From contig JBLHLW010000079.1 in NCBI GenBank assembly GCA_047621345.1, positions 1 through 15,267 of the forward strand: a DNA stretch of 15,267 nt, given 5' to 3'. Both the position numbers and the translations under genes were made by a program. Shown piece by piece: positions 1 through 7,255 of the stretch (positions within the stretch are counted from its first letter, which is position 1; each line of letters starts with the position of its first letter). Below the pieces are notes generated by a model. That model was not told the DNA's origin and did no database searches. It saw only the letters and a program-made list of their open reading frames with translations. The stretch comes from Actimicrobium sp047621345. GTDB lineage: Bacteria; Pseudomonadota; Gammaproteobacteria; Burkholderiales; Burkholderiaceae_D.

Positions 1-288
1 AAACAGCCGCGCCATCAGCGAACCGGGAAATTGGCCTAACGCGGCGTTGTAATGCTGCACGCTGTCGTTGTAGGCCTGCAGCGCAAAGTGCACCCGTTGC
101 GCCAGCGTCGCCGCGTCTTCTGCGGGAGGCGTTGATGCCGCAGCGGCGACCTGGCGCTCGCGTTGCACGGCGATTTGTCCGGACCGTTTATGTAACTGCT
201 TGCGCAAGCGCAGCAACCGCGTCGTCACACCAATCGCCCAGAACAGCGCTAGCAGTGGAAACCCCAGCAAGACAGTCATCGCAGTCAT
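1..288 (-). CDS. Short LemA-like membrane protein (3' end outside window)
   Basis: Ninety-six codons are open up to the window edge, so the C-terminus is missing. The protein starts with a hydrophobic segment (about residues 4-21) followed by a basic stretch (RLLRLRKQL), which suggests one N-terminal membrane anchor. Near the edge it reads AYNDSVQHYN and then FPGSLMARLF. This resembles the C-terminal signature of LemA proteins (YNxxVxxYN...FPxxliAxxF). A normal LemA has roughly 100 residues of helical bundle between anchor and signature; here there are only about 50, so this is a reduced or divergent member. The ATG at 288 has GGAG (294-297) five bases upstream; a second in-frame ATG lies at 279. 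The gene lies 78 bp after dolP, behind a terminator that ends just before its ribosome binding site. Function is unknown; the family link is inferred from motif only. Confidence 0.6.
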   Translation of the reverse strand, partial: MTAMTVLLGFPLLALFWAIGVTTRLLRLRKQLHKRSGQIAVQRERQVAAAASTPPAEDAATLAQRVHFALQAYNDSVQHYNAALGQFPGSLMARLF

Positions 289-299
289 GATTTCTCCGG

Positions 300-329
300 A
301 AAAAAACCGCCCGTCACGTCGACGGGCGG
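300..329 (-). terminator. Rho-independent terminator after dolP
   Basis: Read on the minus strand, a perfect 9-bp GC-rich stem (CCGCCCGTC at 307-315 with GACGGGCGG at 321-329, 5-base loop) is followed directly by seven T residues (300-306). It starts 37 bp after the dolP stop codon and fits an intrinsic terminator for the lpoA-yraN-diaA-dolP unit. The T tract ends only two bases before the GGAG of the next minus-strand gene, so read-through transcripts would carry the hairpin right beside that gene's ribosome binding site. Confidence 0.85.
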
Positions 330-366
330 CCAGCAGCGGGGCAACGCAGAGTATGGTCCAGCGGGC

Positions 367-1023
367 TTATTTGTCAGCCGCCGTGCCTGTGGTGGTGGTC
401 AGGCGACGCAATTCTTCGTCATCGATAAGTTCAAATATCTTGACGACTTTTTGTACTCCATTGACGCCTCGTGCCACTTCGGAAGCGAGGTTGCCTTCAC
501 GTTGCGTGACGCGCCCCATCAGGTACACCACGTTGCGCTCGGTCACGACCTTGATCGAGTTTGCGTATAAATCTCTGGTGTCAATAAACGAGGCCTTGAC
601 CTTACTGGTCAGTAGCGTGTCATTGGCACGGTCGCTGAAACTTGACGGCGCCGCGATGACCAGTTCGTTGACCACCAACTTGACGGCCTGGATCGCCGTG
701 ACTTCACGCTCGACCTCAGCCTTCGTTCGTTCGTCACGGACTTCGCCGGTCAACAGTACGCGACGATTGAAGCTGTTGGTGTTGACGTGGGCGGTACCGC
801 CGAACATTTGCGGCAGGCGGGTTTCGGCCTTGACGGCGATCGCCTTGTCTTCAGTCTGTGCACCTAACGTGCGGCGGTCCGTGGCGGCGATGGTGCCCAT
901 CACGGCGGTGCCGATCGCCATTTCAATACAACCCTGCAAGCTGGTAGCGACGACACCGCATAGCAGGATGGTCGCCAACGGGCGACTGGCGCGAGGCCAA
1001 GTCAGACGTGACCAATCAATCAT
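367..1023 (-). CDS. dolP: BON-domain outer-membrane lipoprotein (DolP/YraP type)
   Basis: This 218-residue protein has an N-terminal hydrophobic segment ending in the lipobox LQGC (Cys32), so it should be exported and lipidated. It is followed by a GTAVMGTIAATDRRTLGAQ stretch typical of the DolP family. Two BON domains follow, roughly residues 60-125 and 135-205; the second contains VVYLMGRVTQREG. In E. coli DolP is an outer-membrane lipoprotein at division sites that supports envelope integrity and the BAM complex. The start at 1023 is chosen because GGAGGAG (1030-1036) lies six bases upstream; the ATG at 1029 directly abuts that sequence, and the ATG at 1053 lies upstream of it. The start overlaps the end of the SIS-domain gene by 8 bp, which suggests translational coupling. 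The order lpoA-yraN-diaA-dolP matches the E. coli yra locus and supports the call. Confidence 0.9.
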   Translation of the reverse strand: MIDWSRLTWPRASRPLATILLCGVVATSLQGCIEMAIGTAVMGTIAATDRRTLGAQTEDKAIAVKAETRLPQMFGGTAHVNTNSFNRRVLLTGEVRDERTKAEVEREVTAIQAVKLVVNELVIAAPSSFSDRANDTLLTSKVKASFIDTRDLYANSIKVVTERNVVYLMGRVTQREGNLASEVARGVNGVQKVVKIFELIDDEELRRLTTTTGTAADK

Positions 1024-1612
1024 TTGCATCTCCTCCGAAAAGTGCGACGTCAATGCCGTCGCACAAACAATGAATCGTTAATAAATGGACTTCCTGAATC
1101 CGTGCCGTGCGGTCATGCGGCACGCAGATGTGGACGTCCGCGTCAGTGAGCATGGCGCCGACAGCGCCTCCGCCTTTACCGGTCAGGGCAACAATGCGCA
1201 TGTCACGGTCGAGTGCGACATCAATTGCCGCCAGCACGTTGGCCGAATTACCCGATGTGGTCAAGGCCAGCAGCACATCGCCTGACTGGCCAAAAGCCTG
1301 TATTTGCTTGCTGAAAATTTCATTGAAGTTGTAGTCATTGCCGACCGCTGTGATGATCGACGTGTCGGTAGTGAGCGCCAGCGCCGGTAACGGCAAACGC
1401 TCACGTTCGAAGCGACCAACCAGTTCGGCGGCGAAATGCTGGCAGTCGGCCGCCGATCCGCCGTTGCCGCAGGCCAGAATTTTGTTGCCATTGGACAGTG
1501 CGGTAAACATCAGTTCCACTGCCTGGGAAATTGGCAGCGCGAGTTCTTCGGCAGCTTGCATTTTCAGGTCAGCACTTTCGCGAAAATGGTCGAGGATGCG
1601 TTGGTTCATCAT
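1016..1612 (-). CDS. diaA: SIS-domain protein, DiaA / phosphoheptose isomerase type
   Basis: This 198-residue protein is a single sugar-isomerase (SIS) domain with CGNGGSAADCQHFAAEL (residues 48-64), a TTSGNSANV phosphosugar-binding loop (118-126) and a C-terminal RIQEVHLLTIH helix (171-181). Its position between yraN and dolP matches diaA, whose E. coli product binds DnaA and tunes replication initiation. However, Glu63 and His181 fall where E. coli GmhA has its catalytic Glu65 and His180, whereas E. coli DiaA, as I recall it, has Ser and Asn there. It could therefore act as a sedoheptulose-7-phosphate isomerase for LPS heptose, as a DnaA partner, or as both. Two consecutive ATG codons open the frame (1612, 1609) with no clear Shine-Dalgarno sequence. 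A 65-bp gap separates it from yraN, and it overlaps dolP by 8 bp. Confidence 0.85.
   Translation of the reverse strand: MMNQRILDHFRESADLKMQAAEELALPISQAVELMFTALSNGNKILACGNGGSAADCQHFAAELVGRFERERLPLPALALTTDTSIITAVGNDYNFNEIFSKQIQAFGQSGDVLLALTTSGNSANVLAAIDVALDRDMRIVALTGKGGGAVGAMLTDADVHICVPHDRTARIQEVHLLTIHCLCDGIDVALFGGDAND
1030..1036 (-). promoter_or_regulatory. Shine-Dalgarno sequence deciding the dolP start
   Basis: GGAGGAG on the minus strand abuts an ATG at 1029 with no spacing and lies six bases from the ATG at 1023. Only the second spacing is usable, so dolP most likely starts at 1023. The site lies inside the last codons of the upstream SIS-domain gene. Confidence 0.75.
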
Positions 1613-1677
1613 GGTGTGGGCTTGGTGTGGGAGTCAGGGCGCGCCGCTAAAACACCAGCGGGACGGCAAGGGAACGA

Positions 1678-2043
1678 TCAAGAGTCGAATGCATTTTGCA
1701 GCCATGTTATCACCGTGCCGTCAATCGCCACCACATCAAAGCGGCAGGCTGGCGGATCACGGTAGCGCTGCAGGTAACGTTGTGCTGCGACCACCAAGCG
1801 GCGCTGCTTGCTGCGCGTGATGCTGGCAACGGCACCACCAAAGCTGTTTTCAGCGCGCCGGCGGACCTCAACGAAGACCAGCATGGTGCCGGCCTGCATG
1901 ATCAGATCGAGCTCTCCTCCTTTGCATGAAAAATTACGCTCGACCAGCACCAGACCCTGCTGCTGCAGATGGGCCAGCGCCTGATCTTCGCCGGCATCAC
2001 CACTGCGCTGTCGGGCGGTACGTCCAAGACGGAACAACGCCAT
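1678..2043 (-). CDS. yraN: YraN family (UPF0102) endonuclease-like protein
   Basis: This 121-residue protein has the YraN pattern: GDAGEDQALAHL near the N-terminus, then GGELDLI, then VFVEVRRR, then ASITRSKQRRL and a C-terminal CRFDVVAIDG. The Glu-Asp...Glu-x-Arg arrangement resembles the core of a restriction-endonuclease-like fold, but the cellular role of the family is not established. The start at 2043 is chosen because homologues begin near there and because it sits one base after the stop codon of lpoA (TAA-C-ATG), a typical coupled arrangement. An in-frame ATG at 2253 exists, but that extension would lie inside lpoA and does not look like YraN. It is the second gene of the lpoA-yraN-diaA-dolP unit. 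Confidence 0.9.
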   Translation of the reverse strand: MALFRLGRTARQRSGDAGEDQALAHLQQQGLVLVERNFSCKGGELDLIMQAGTMLVFVEVRRRAENSFGGAVASITRSKQRRLVVAAQRYLQRYRDPPACRFDVVAIDGTVITWLQNAFDS

Positions 2044-2044
2044 G

Positions 2045-3232
2045 TTAGTAGGCCGGCACCAGTGGCGCCACGGTGCCATCACGGAATACCGCCTGCAGCG
2101 AGGTTCGTCGAAAGCTGGTTTCGCTACCGTCGAAGGTGACTGCCAGCTTGCCGCTGACGCCATCCAGGACGAAGCGAGGGTGATGCGCCCCGACTTCATT
2201 GGCGATGCGCCAGGCATCAATGCCGAGCGCATACAAACGTTCCAGATCGGCACTACGCGGCTGATCCGGCACGGGCACTACGCGCGGATAAACCATCACG
2301 GCCGGATGGGTCGGTTCGATCATCCATGGCAGATCGAGCAGACGCAGGCCATCGAGGTCGGGCCACGCTGTGTTGCTAGTGCGCTCCTGCGGCACGAACG
2401 GATTGAGTTACGAAATCCCGTACAACGACAAATCGCTGCCGACCACTGCACGCACCTGACGTGCCTGCGCGGCATCGAGGGCCAGTAATACCAGCGTCGG
2501 CTTGTCCGCCTGCAGCTGCTTTTTTAAGGAAGCGAGATTAGCGGCATCGAAATAGGTGCCGCTAGTGAGCAATTCCAGCGTCTGTGACTCCAGCCCCAAT
2601 TGCTGCCACTGCGCGGTATAGGCCTTGCCAGTACGGCGCTGCCAGGCGGCACTACCCGTGAGTACTAGTGCCCGCGCATCCTTTTTACCAGCACCCGCCC
2701 AGCTAGCAACTTGCCGCGCTTCATCCTCGACCGACAGGCCAATGACCAGCAACTGCTTCGGTACCGGACTGTCGCCATCGGGCGGGCTCAGCGCGATGGT
2801 GGGTCGACGGATTGCGTCGTTCTGAATGAGCGTCGTCACGTCGGTACGTGACAGCGGTCCGACCACGATGTCATTGGACAATGCTGCCTCGGCATACGTC
2901 GCCAACACATCGCGGATGCCCTCGCCGGAGGTGTAGACCGTCAGCGTGGCGCCGTTGCGGTCCCGCTCGTAACCTGCCATGAAACCTGCGCGTACCGCTT
3001 CGGCGGCCGGACCCAGCGCTTCGGAACGCAAGGGTAGCATCAGCGCGACACGGGGCGCTTGCCGCGGCGACGTCGGCACGATCAGTTCGCCTGCAGCCGG
3101 CGGCAGCCCAGCGAGGCCGGCCGCAGCGGTTGTGTTTGCGCCCGCAGTCGCGCACAATCCAACCAGCATGGCCATCCCCATCTGCGGTGTTAGCCCCCTC
3201 AATAGCCATCTCACTGTCCACTTCCTTGCCAT
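2045..3232 (-). pseudogene. lpoA: LpoA-type penicillin-binding protein activator, interrupted by in-frame TAA
   Basis: The frame encodes 274 residues (3232 to 2411), meets TAA at 2408-2410, then continues in the same frame for 120 more residues to a second TAA at 2045. Both halves look like the periplasmic-binding-like C-terminal domain of LpoA. The part after the stop contains DLPWMIEPTHPAVM, RLYALGIDAWRIAN and LDGVSGKLAV, all family-like, so this is a point nonsense change and not a frameshift. The E. coli protein also has an N-terminal TPR domain, absent here. LpoA activates the peptidoglycan synthase PBP1A from the outer membrane. The N-terminus is hydrophobic (residues 17-33), but VGLC is a poor lipobox. 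GGAGG (3237-3241) lies four bases before the ATG. It may be a true pseudogene, a truncated but functional protein, or a sequence error; yraN follows one base after the final stop. Confidence 0.8.
2408..2410 (-). other. In-frame nonsense codon within lpoA
   Basis: On the minus strand the local reading is ...TAC GGG ATT TCG TAA CTC AAT CCG..., giving LYGIS-stop-LNPF. Family-like sequence resumes directly in the same frame. A single C-to-T change from CAA (Gln) would explain it, giving SQLNP; that ancestral residue is an inference. The bases after the stop (CTC) do not match a read-through context that I know. A GTG at 2395 could in theory restart translation, but it has no ribosome binding site. 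Confidence 0.9.
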
Positions 3233-3244
3233 GATCCCTCCCCG

Positions 3245-4135
3245 ATGACTGCACCCGTTACTTTCCCCTTGCTCGAAGAAGTGTCGCAGCAGATGTACCC
3301 GCTGTCCACTTTGTACGTGGTCGCCACGCCAATCGGCAATATCGGCGATATCAGCGTGCGCGCGCTGCATCTACTCGGACTGGCCGACGCGGTGGCCTGC
3401 GAGGACACCCGTAACACCGCGCAACTGATGACCCGCTACGGCCTCTCGAAAACCCTGATCGCCGCCCACCAGCACAACGAGCGTGAAGTCGCCGACAAGC
3501 TGATCGCCCGCCTGCAGGCTGGCCAGCGCATCGCACTGGTATCGGACGCCGGCACCCCGGCGATCTCGGACCCCGGCGCCCGCATTGTCGAGGCGGTCCG
3601 CGCCGCCGGCTTGCGCGTGCTACCGCTACCGGGTCCATCGGCAGTCATCACGGCGCTCTCGGCCAGTGGTTTGCAGGATACGCAATTTTATTTTGTCGGT
3701 TTTCTGCCGGCCAAGGGCAAGCAGCGCGATACCGTGCTCGGCACGCTGCGCGGCGTTGCCGCCACGCTGGTGTTTTACGAAGCGCCGCACCGCATCGTCG
3801 ATGCCGTCGATGCACTTGTCGCCGCCTTCGAACCCACCCGGCAAATTGTCTTTGCGCGCGAACTCACCAAGCTGTTCGAAGAAATCCATCGCTGCGATCT
3901 GTCTGCCGCGGCAGCCTGGCTAAAAGCCGACGCACACCGTGAAAAAGGCGAGTATGTGGTGCTACTCGACGGCGCACCGAACGCGATCGCCGCCGACGAC
4001 GTCGAAGCCGACCGGGTACTGCGCATCCTGCTGGCCGACTGCTCGGTCAAGCAAGCGGCAGCTCTGGCGGCGCAACTGACCGGACAAAAGAAGAATGCGC
4101 TCTATGAACGTGCGCTCGTCATCAAAGGCGAATAG
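3245..4135 (+). CDS. rsmI: 16S rRNA (cytidine-1402 2'-O)-methyltransferase RsmI
   Basis: This 296-residue protein has the SAM-dependent tetrapyrrole-methylase fold seen in RsmI (formerly YraL). Motifs in order are LYVVATPIGNIGDIS (about 19-33), CEDTRNT (54-60), LVSDAGTPAISDPG (98-111), LPLPGPSAVITALSASG (127-143), FVGFLPAKGKQRD (150-162) and ARELTKLFEEIHR (203-215). RsmI adds the 2'-O-methyl of m4Cm1402 in the ribosomal P site. The ATG at 3245 has no Shine-Dalgarno sequence and is only 12 bp from the divergent lpoA start. The conserved domain begins near residue 18, so the ATG at 3293 (280 residues) or a GTG at 3281 are alternatives. Placement beside lpoA matches the E. coli yraL-yraM arrangement. 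Confidence 0.95.
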   Translation: MTAPVTFPLLEEVSQQMYPLSTLYVVATPIGNIGDISVRALHLLGLADAVACEDTRNTAQLMTRYGLSKTLIAAHQHNEREVADKLIARLQAGQRIALVSDAGTPAISDPGARIVEAVRAAGLRVLPLPGPSAVITALSASGLQDTQFYFVGFLPAKGKQRDTVLGTLRGVAATLVFYEAPHRIVDAVDALVAAFEPTRQIVFARELTKLFEEIHRCDLSAAAAWLKADAHREKGEYVVLLDGAPNAIAADDVEADRVLRILLADCSVKQAAALAAQLTGQKKNALYERALVIKGE

Positions 4136-4161
4136 CGCAGACAGACTATCAGGCACGTCAT

Positions 4162-4186
4162 GGCGAGGTCGTTTCACGACACCGCC
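4162..4186 (+). terminator. Possible imperfect hairpin terminator after rsmI
   Basis: GGCGAGGTCGT (4162-4172) can pair with ACGACACCGCC (4176-4186) at nine of eleven positions over a three-base loop, 27 bp after the rsmI stop. The nearest T tract (six T, 4203-4208) is 16 bases further on, so this is not a standard intrinsic terminator. An alternative, partly overlapping pairing (CCTGTCG 4185-4191 with CGGCAGG 4214-4220, one G-U pair) encloses that T tract. The rest of the 167-bp gap is AT-richer and may hold the promoter of the next gene, but I could not pick convincing -35/-10 boxes. Confidence 0.3.
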
Positions 4187-4302
4187 TGTCGCCCTAAAAG
4201 TATTTTTTCCTGACGGCAGGTAAGATAGGTTATTACTAAAACGCATCAGCCAGGCAGTGACACCGGGCGACACCCACCGCACCGCCCACCAGGAAAAAAT
4301 CC

Positions 4303-7179
4303 ATGACCCAATTTGTAAAACTGAGCAGCCACACCATTCCCGTCTTGCAAGCGACCGTCGAGCAATACCTCGAACCCGACTCCGGCGTCCTGCATATCCA
4401 CCTTGAGACCGAACAACCGGAACTGGTTTTTCTGGTCGCCTTCCCGACCGTCCCGCAAGTCAGCGATGGCCGCGCCCATATCCTTGAACATCTAGCTCTG
4501 TGCGGCTCGGCGCGCTATCCGGTGCGCAATCCCTTTTTCTCGATGCTGCGCCGTTCCACTGCCACGTTCATGAATGCGATGACGTATGCCGACCGCACTG
4601 TGTACCCGTTCGCCAGTACGGACAAAAAAGACTTTTTCAACCTGCTTGACGTCTATCTGGATGCGGCATTTTTCCCGAATCTCGACTATCTCAACTTCCT
4701 GCAGGAAGGCTGGCGCTTTGGCCTCGAGGGTGAAGGTGACAAGACCACGCTGACGTATCAGGGCGTCGTCTTCAATGAAATGAAAGGTGCCTTCAACAGC
4801 CCGATGCGCGCACTCGATGCGGGTATTTCCGGGACGCTGTTCAAAGGCACCACTTATCAGGTCGAGTCCGGCGGCGATCCGCTGGTCATTCCCGAACTGA
4901 CGCACGCCATGCTCAAGGAATTCCACGCCACGCATTACCACCCGTCGCAAGCAGTGTTCATGACGACCGGCCGCATCGATGCCGCTGAAATCCAGCAGCA
5001 GATCAGCGAGCGCGTGCTCTCGAAGCTGACCGGAACATCTCCGCGCCGCCTGCCGGAACTGGCACCGATCTGGAACGCCCCGCAAGAAAACACCGTCCGC
5101 GTTCCCTCGCAAGAAGCCCGCGACGATGAGTTTGGCATCCAGTTCGCCTGGCGCATGGGCGAGACGATTGATCCGCAAGCGTATTACCACCTGCATCTGT
5201 TATCTGCCGGCTTGCTGGGCGATTCGTCGGCACCGCTGATCAAGGCGATGGAGTCGGCGGGTTACGGCCGGCCATCGAGCATGAACGGCCGCGATGCCGG
5301 TGCGCGTCAAATGGTGTTCCACCTCGGCATGGAAGGCTTGACTGAAGCGCAGGTCGAATTGGCGCGCGAACGTATCTGGGCCGCGCTCGAAAAAACGGCC
5401 GTCGATGGCATCCCGACCTCGGTCCTGCAAGCGACACTGCGCGACATCAAGTACAGCCAGCGCAAGGTCAGTAGCGGTCACACGCCACCCGGCTTGTCGC
5501 GTTTGCTGCAAGTGCTGCCGATGGCGATGTATGGCGGCGATGTGATCAATGCGCTGGATAACGATGCGCTCCTCGCCACACTCGAGCAGCAAATTCAGGA
5601 TCCGGGCTTCTTCAAGGCACTGGTGCAAGCGCTGATCGATTCACCGACTCGTCTGACAACACGCGTCATCCCCGACGCCGACTTTTTCATTGCGCGCAAG
5701 GCAACCGAAGAAGCCAGTCTGGCGGCACACTTGAAGATCATGCCCGAGGACGAGCGTGACCGTATTCGCGCTGATTCGGCCTCGCTCGAAAAACATCAGC
5801 AATTGCCGACGAACTCCGAACTGCTGCCACGTATTTTGCCTGGTGATGTCAGCACGACACCGCGTACGGCCCTGCCCATCCCGGCGCCAGTGGACGGTGC
5901 AATCAGTTTCTCGATCGCCTCCAATGGCATCAGCTATGCCAATGTACTGTACGACGTCTCGGCACTGGCTGATAGCAACTGGCCATGGCTGCAACTCTAT
6001 ACCGATGTGGTCAGCGAACTCGGTGTGGGCCAGCGCGATTTCGAAGAAGCCAGCGCATGGCGTCAACGGCTAGTGCCGTCGTCCCATGCCAGCCTCGAAG
6101 CGATCCCGCAAGCCGATGGCAAACTACACGTCGAGTTGTCGTTCTCTGCCAGCGGACTGCGCGAAGAACAGGCGGCGATTGCCACCGTGCTGTCGGAATC
6201 GATCAGCCATCCGCGTTTCGATGAAACCGAACGGCTGGCATTCCTGATCGAAAGTCTGGTTCAGGACAAGTTGACCAGCCTGGCCGAAGCCGGTAGCCAC
6301 TACGCGTCGCTCGCCGCAACAGCACCGTTATCGGCGCTGCGCCGCTTCGCGGATCTGACCGGTGGCGCCGCTGCGTTACCGTTTTACCGCACGCTGCAAC
6401 AACTTGCGAAGACACCGCAAGGTCTCGTCGAGATCGGCACGCGATTGAGCGCGCTGCATCAGCGCATCATCGCCGGCAAGTCAACCATCCTGTGCGCCGG
6501 TATTGAGCAGGACGGCGCTGCGCTGGCCACCTTGATCAAGTTGCCGGCGGCCCAGGCTATCAGCGATCCTGATCTGGTCGGCCTGACCACGCCATCGACA
6601 GGCAATGTGGCCCTGCATGCAACCAGCCAGATCAACCATTGCGTGATCGCCTGGACGGCCCCCAGCGTCGGTCATGCCGATGCTGCCGCACTGGCCGTGG
6701 CGGCCGAACTGCTATCGCACCAGATCCTGCATCAGGCCTTGCGTGAGCAGGGTGGTGCGTACGGCGGCTATGCCAGCTATGGCGCGAATGCCGGCGTGTT
6801 CTCAATGAGCTCTTACCGCGATCCGCGTCTGGCCGCCACCTATGCCGACTTCACCCGTGCGGTCGACGAATTGCTGGCCAGCGACTACTCGCAAGAGACT
6901 ATCGAGGAAGCCATCATCTGCGTCATCAAGGGACTCGACAAACCGCACACACCGTATGCCGAAGCACTGACCGCATGGAGCCTGCAGCAACGCGGTGTCA
7001 CGCCAGCCATCCGTCAGCAATTCCGTACTGGCGTGCTGACCTGTACCGCTGCAAAAGTCAAGAAAGCCGTGCAGCACTGGCTGAAAGACGGTGTACCCAA
7101 CCGGGCTGCGTTTGCCGGGAATACGACACAGGAACTGGCGGGACTAACCGTCGTGGACCTGACCGCACTGGCGGCCTGA
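4303..7179 (+). CDS. PreP-type M16C zinc metalloprotease
   Basis: This 958-residue protein has the length and layout of presequence-protease peptidases (M16C): two halves joined by a linker, closing on a peptide-sized chamber. The inverted zinc motif HILEH is at residues 59-63 (His59 and His63 zinc ligands, Glu62 catalytic). The third ligand is probably Glu159 in FNEMKGAF. The second half carries LREQGGAYGG, with Arg814 and Tyr820 at the places where PreP uses an Arg/Tyr pair for substrate binding. The sequence LALCGSARYPVRNPFFSML is also typical of PreP. No signal peptide is visible, so it is probably cytoplasmic and degrades short unfolded peptides; the bacterial substrate is not known. AGGA lies nine bases before the ATG. 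It stands alone between rsmI and a convergent binding-protein gene. Confidence 0.9.
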   Translation: MTQFVKLSSHTIPVLQATVEQYLEPDSGVLHIHLETEQPELVFLVAFPTVPQVSDGRAHILEHLALCGSARYPVRNPFFSMLRRSTATFMNAMTYADRTVYPFASTDKKDFFNLLDVYLDAAFFPNLDYLNFLQEGWRFGLEGEGDKTTLTYQGVVFNEMKGAFNSPMRALDAGISGTLFKGTTYQVESGGDPLVIPELTHAMLKEFHATHYHPSQAVFMTTGRIDAAEIQQQISERVLSKLTGTSPRRLPELAPIWNAPQENTVRVPSQEARDDEFGIQFAWRMGETIDPQAYYHLHLLSAGLLGDSSAPLIKAMESAGYGRPSSMNGRDAGARQMVFHLGMEGLTEAQVELARERIWAALEKTAVDGIPTSVLQATLRDIKYSQRKVSSGHTPPGLSRLLQVLPMAMYGGDVINALDNDALLATLEQQIQDPGFFKALVQALIDSPTRLTTRVIPDADFFIARKATEEASLAAHLKIMPEDERDRIRADSASLEKHQQLPTNSELLPRILPGDVSTTPRTALPIPAPVDGAISFSIASNGISYANVLYDVSALADSNWPWLQLYTDVVSELGVGQRDFEEASAWRQRLVPSSHASLEAIPQADGKLHVELSFSASGLREEQAAIATVLSESISHPRFDETERLAFLIESLVQDKLTSLAEAGSHYASLAATAPLSALRRFADLTGGAAALPFYRTLQQLAKTPQGLVEIGTRLSALHQRIIAGKSTILCAGIEQDGAALATLIKLPAAQAISDPDLVGLTTPSTGNVALHATSQINHCVIAWTAPSVGHADAAALAVAAELLSHQILHQALREQGGAYGGYASYGANAGVFSMSSYRDPRLAATYADFTRAVDELLASDYSQETIEEAIICVIKGLDKPHTPYAEALTAWSLQQRGVTPAIRQQFRTGVLTCTAAKVKKAVQHWLKDGVPNRAAFAGNTTQELAGLTVVDLTALAA

Positions 7180-7203
7180 CAGGTATCGAGAGGCTTGACA
7201 ACC

Positions 7204-7234
7204 GCTACTGGCCGCCAATTTTTCGGCCAGTAGC
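7204..7234. terminator. Strong hairpin between convergent genes, probable bidirectional terminator
   Basis: GCTACTGGCCG (7204-7214) and CGGCCAGTAGC (7224-7234) form a perfect 11-bp stem with a nine-base loop, CCAATTTTT. It lies 24 bp after the protease stop and 21 bp after the stop of the convergent binding-protein gene. Neither side has a T tract after the stem, so termination without a U run, or simply protection of 3' ends, is inferred from position and stem strength. Confidence 0.55.
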
Positions 7235-7255
7235 AACCTCGTAATCTCGCCCTTG

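Noticed and set aside
200..1081. Long plus-strand open frame (293 codons) opposite dolP
   Set aside because: It lies antisense to a well-supported lipoprotein gene, its product is low-complexity Ser/Arg/Thr-rich, and it has no recognisable domain; a typical shadow in GC-rich DNA.
2045..2395. Separate small gene starting at GTG 2395
   Set aside because: It is in the same frame as the upstream lpoA sequence, has no ribosome binding site, and encodes the missing C-terminal part of LpoA, so it is treated as the tail of the interrupted gene.
4492..5196. Minus-strand open frame of 234 codons inside the protease gene
   Set aside because: Antisense to highly conserved M16C sequence including the zinc motif region, with no ribosome binding site or known domain.
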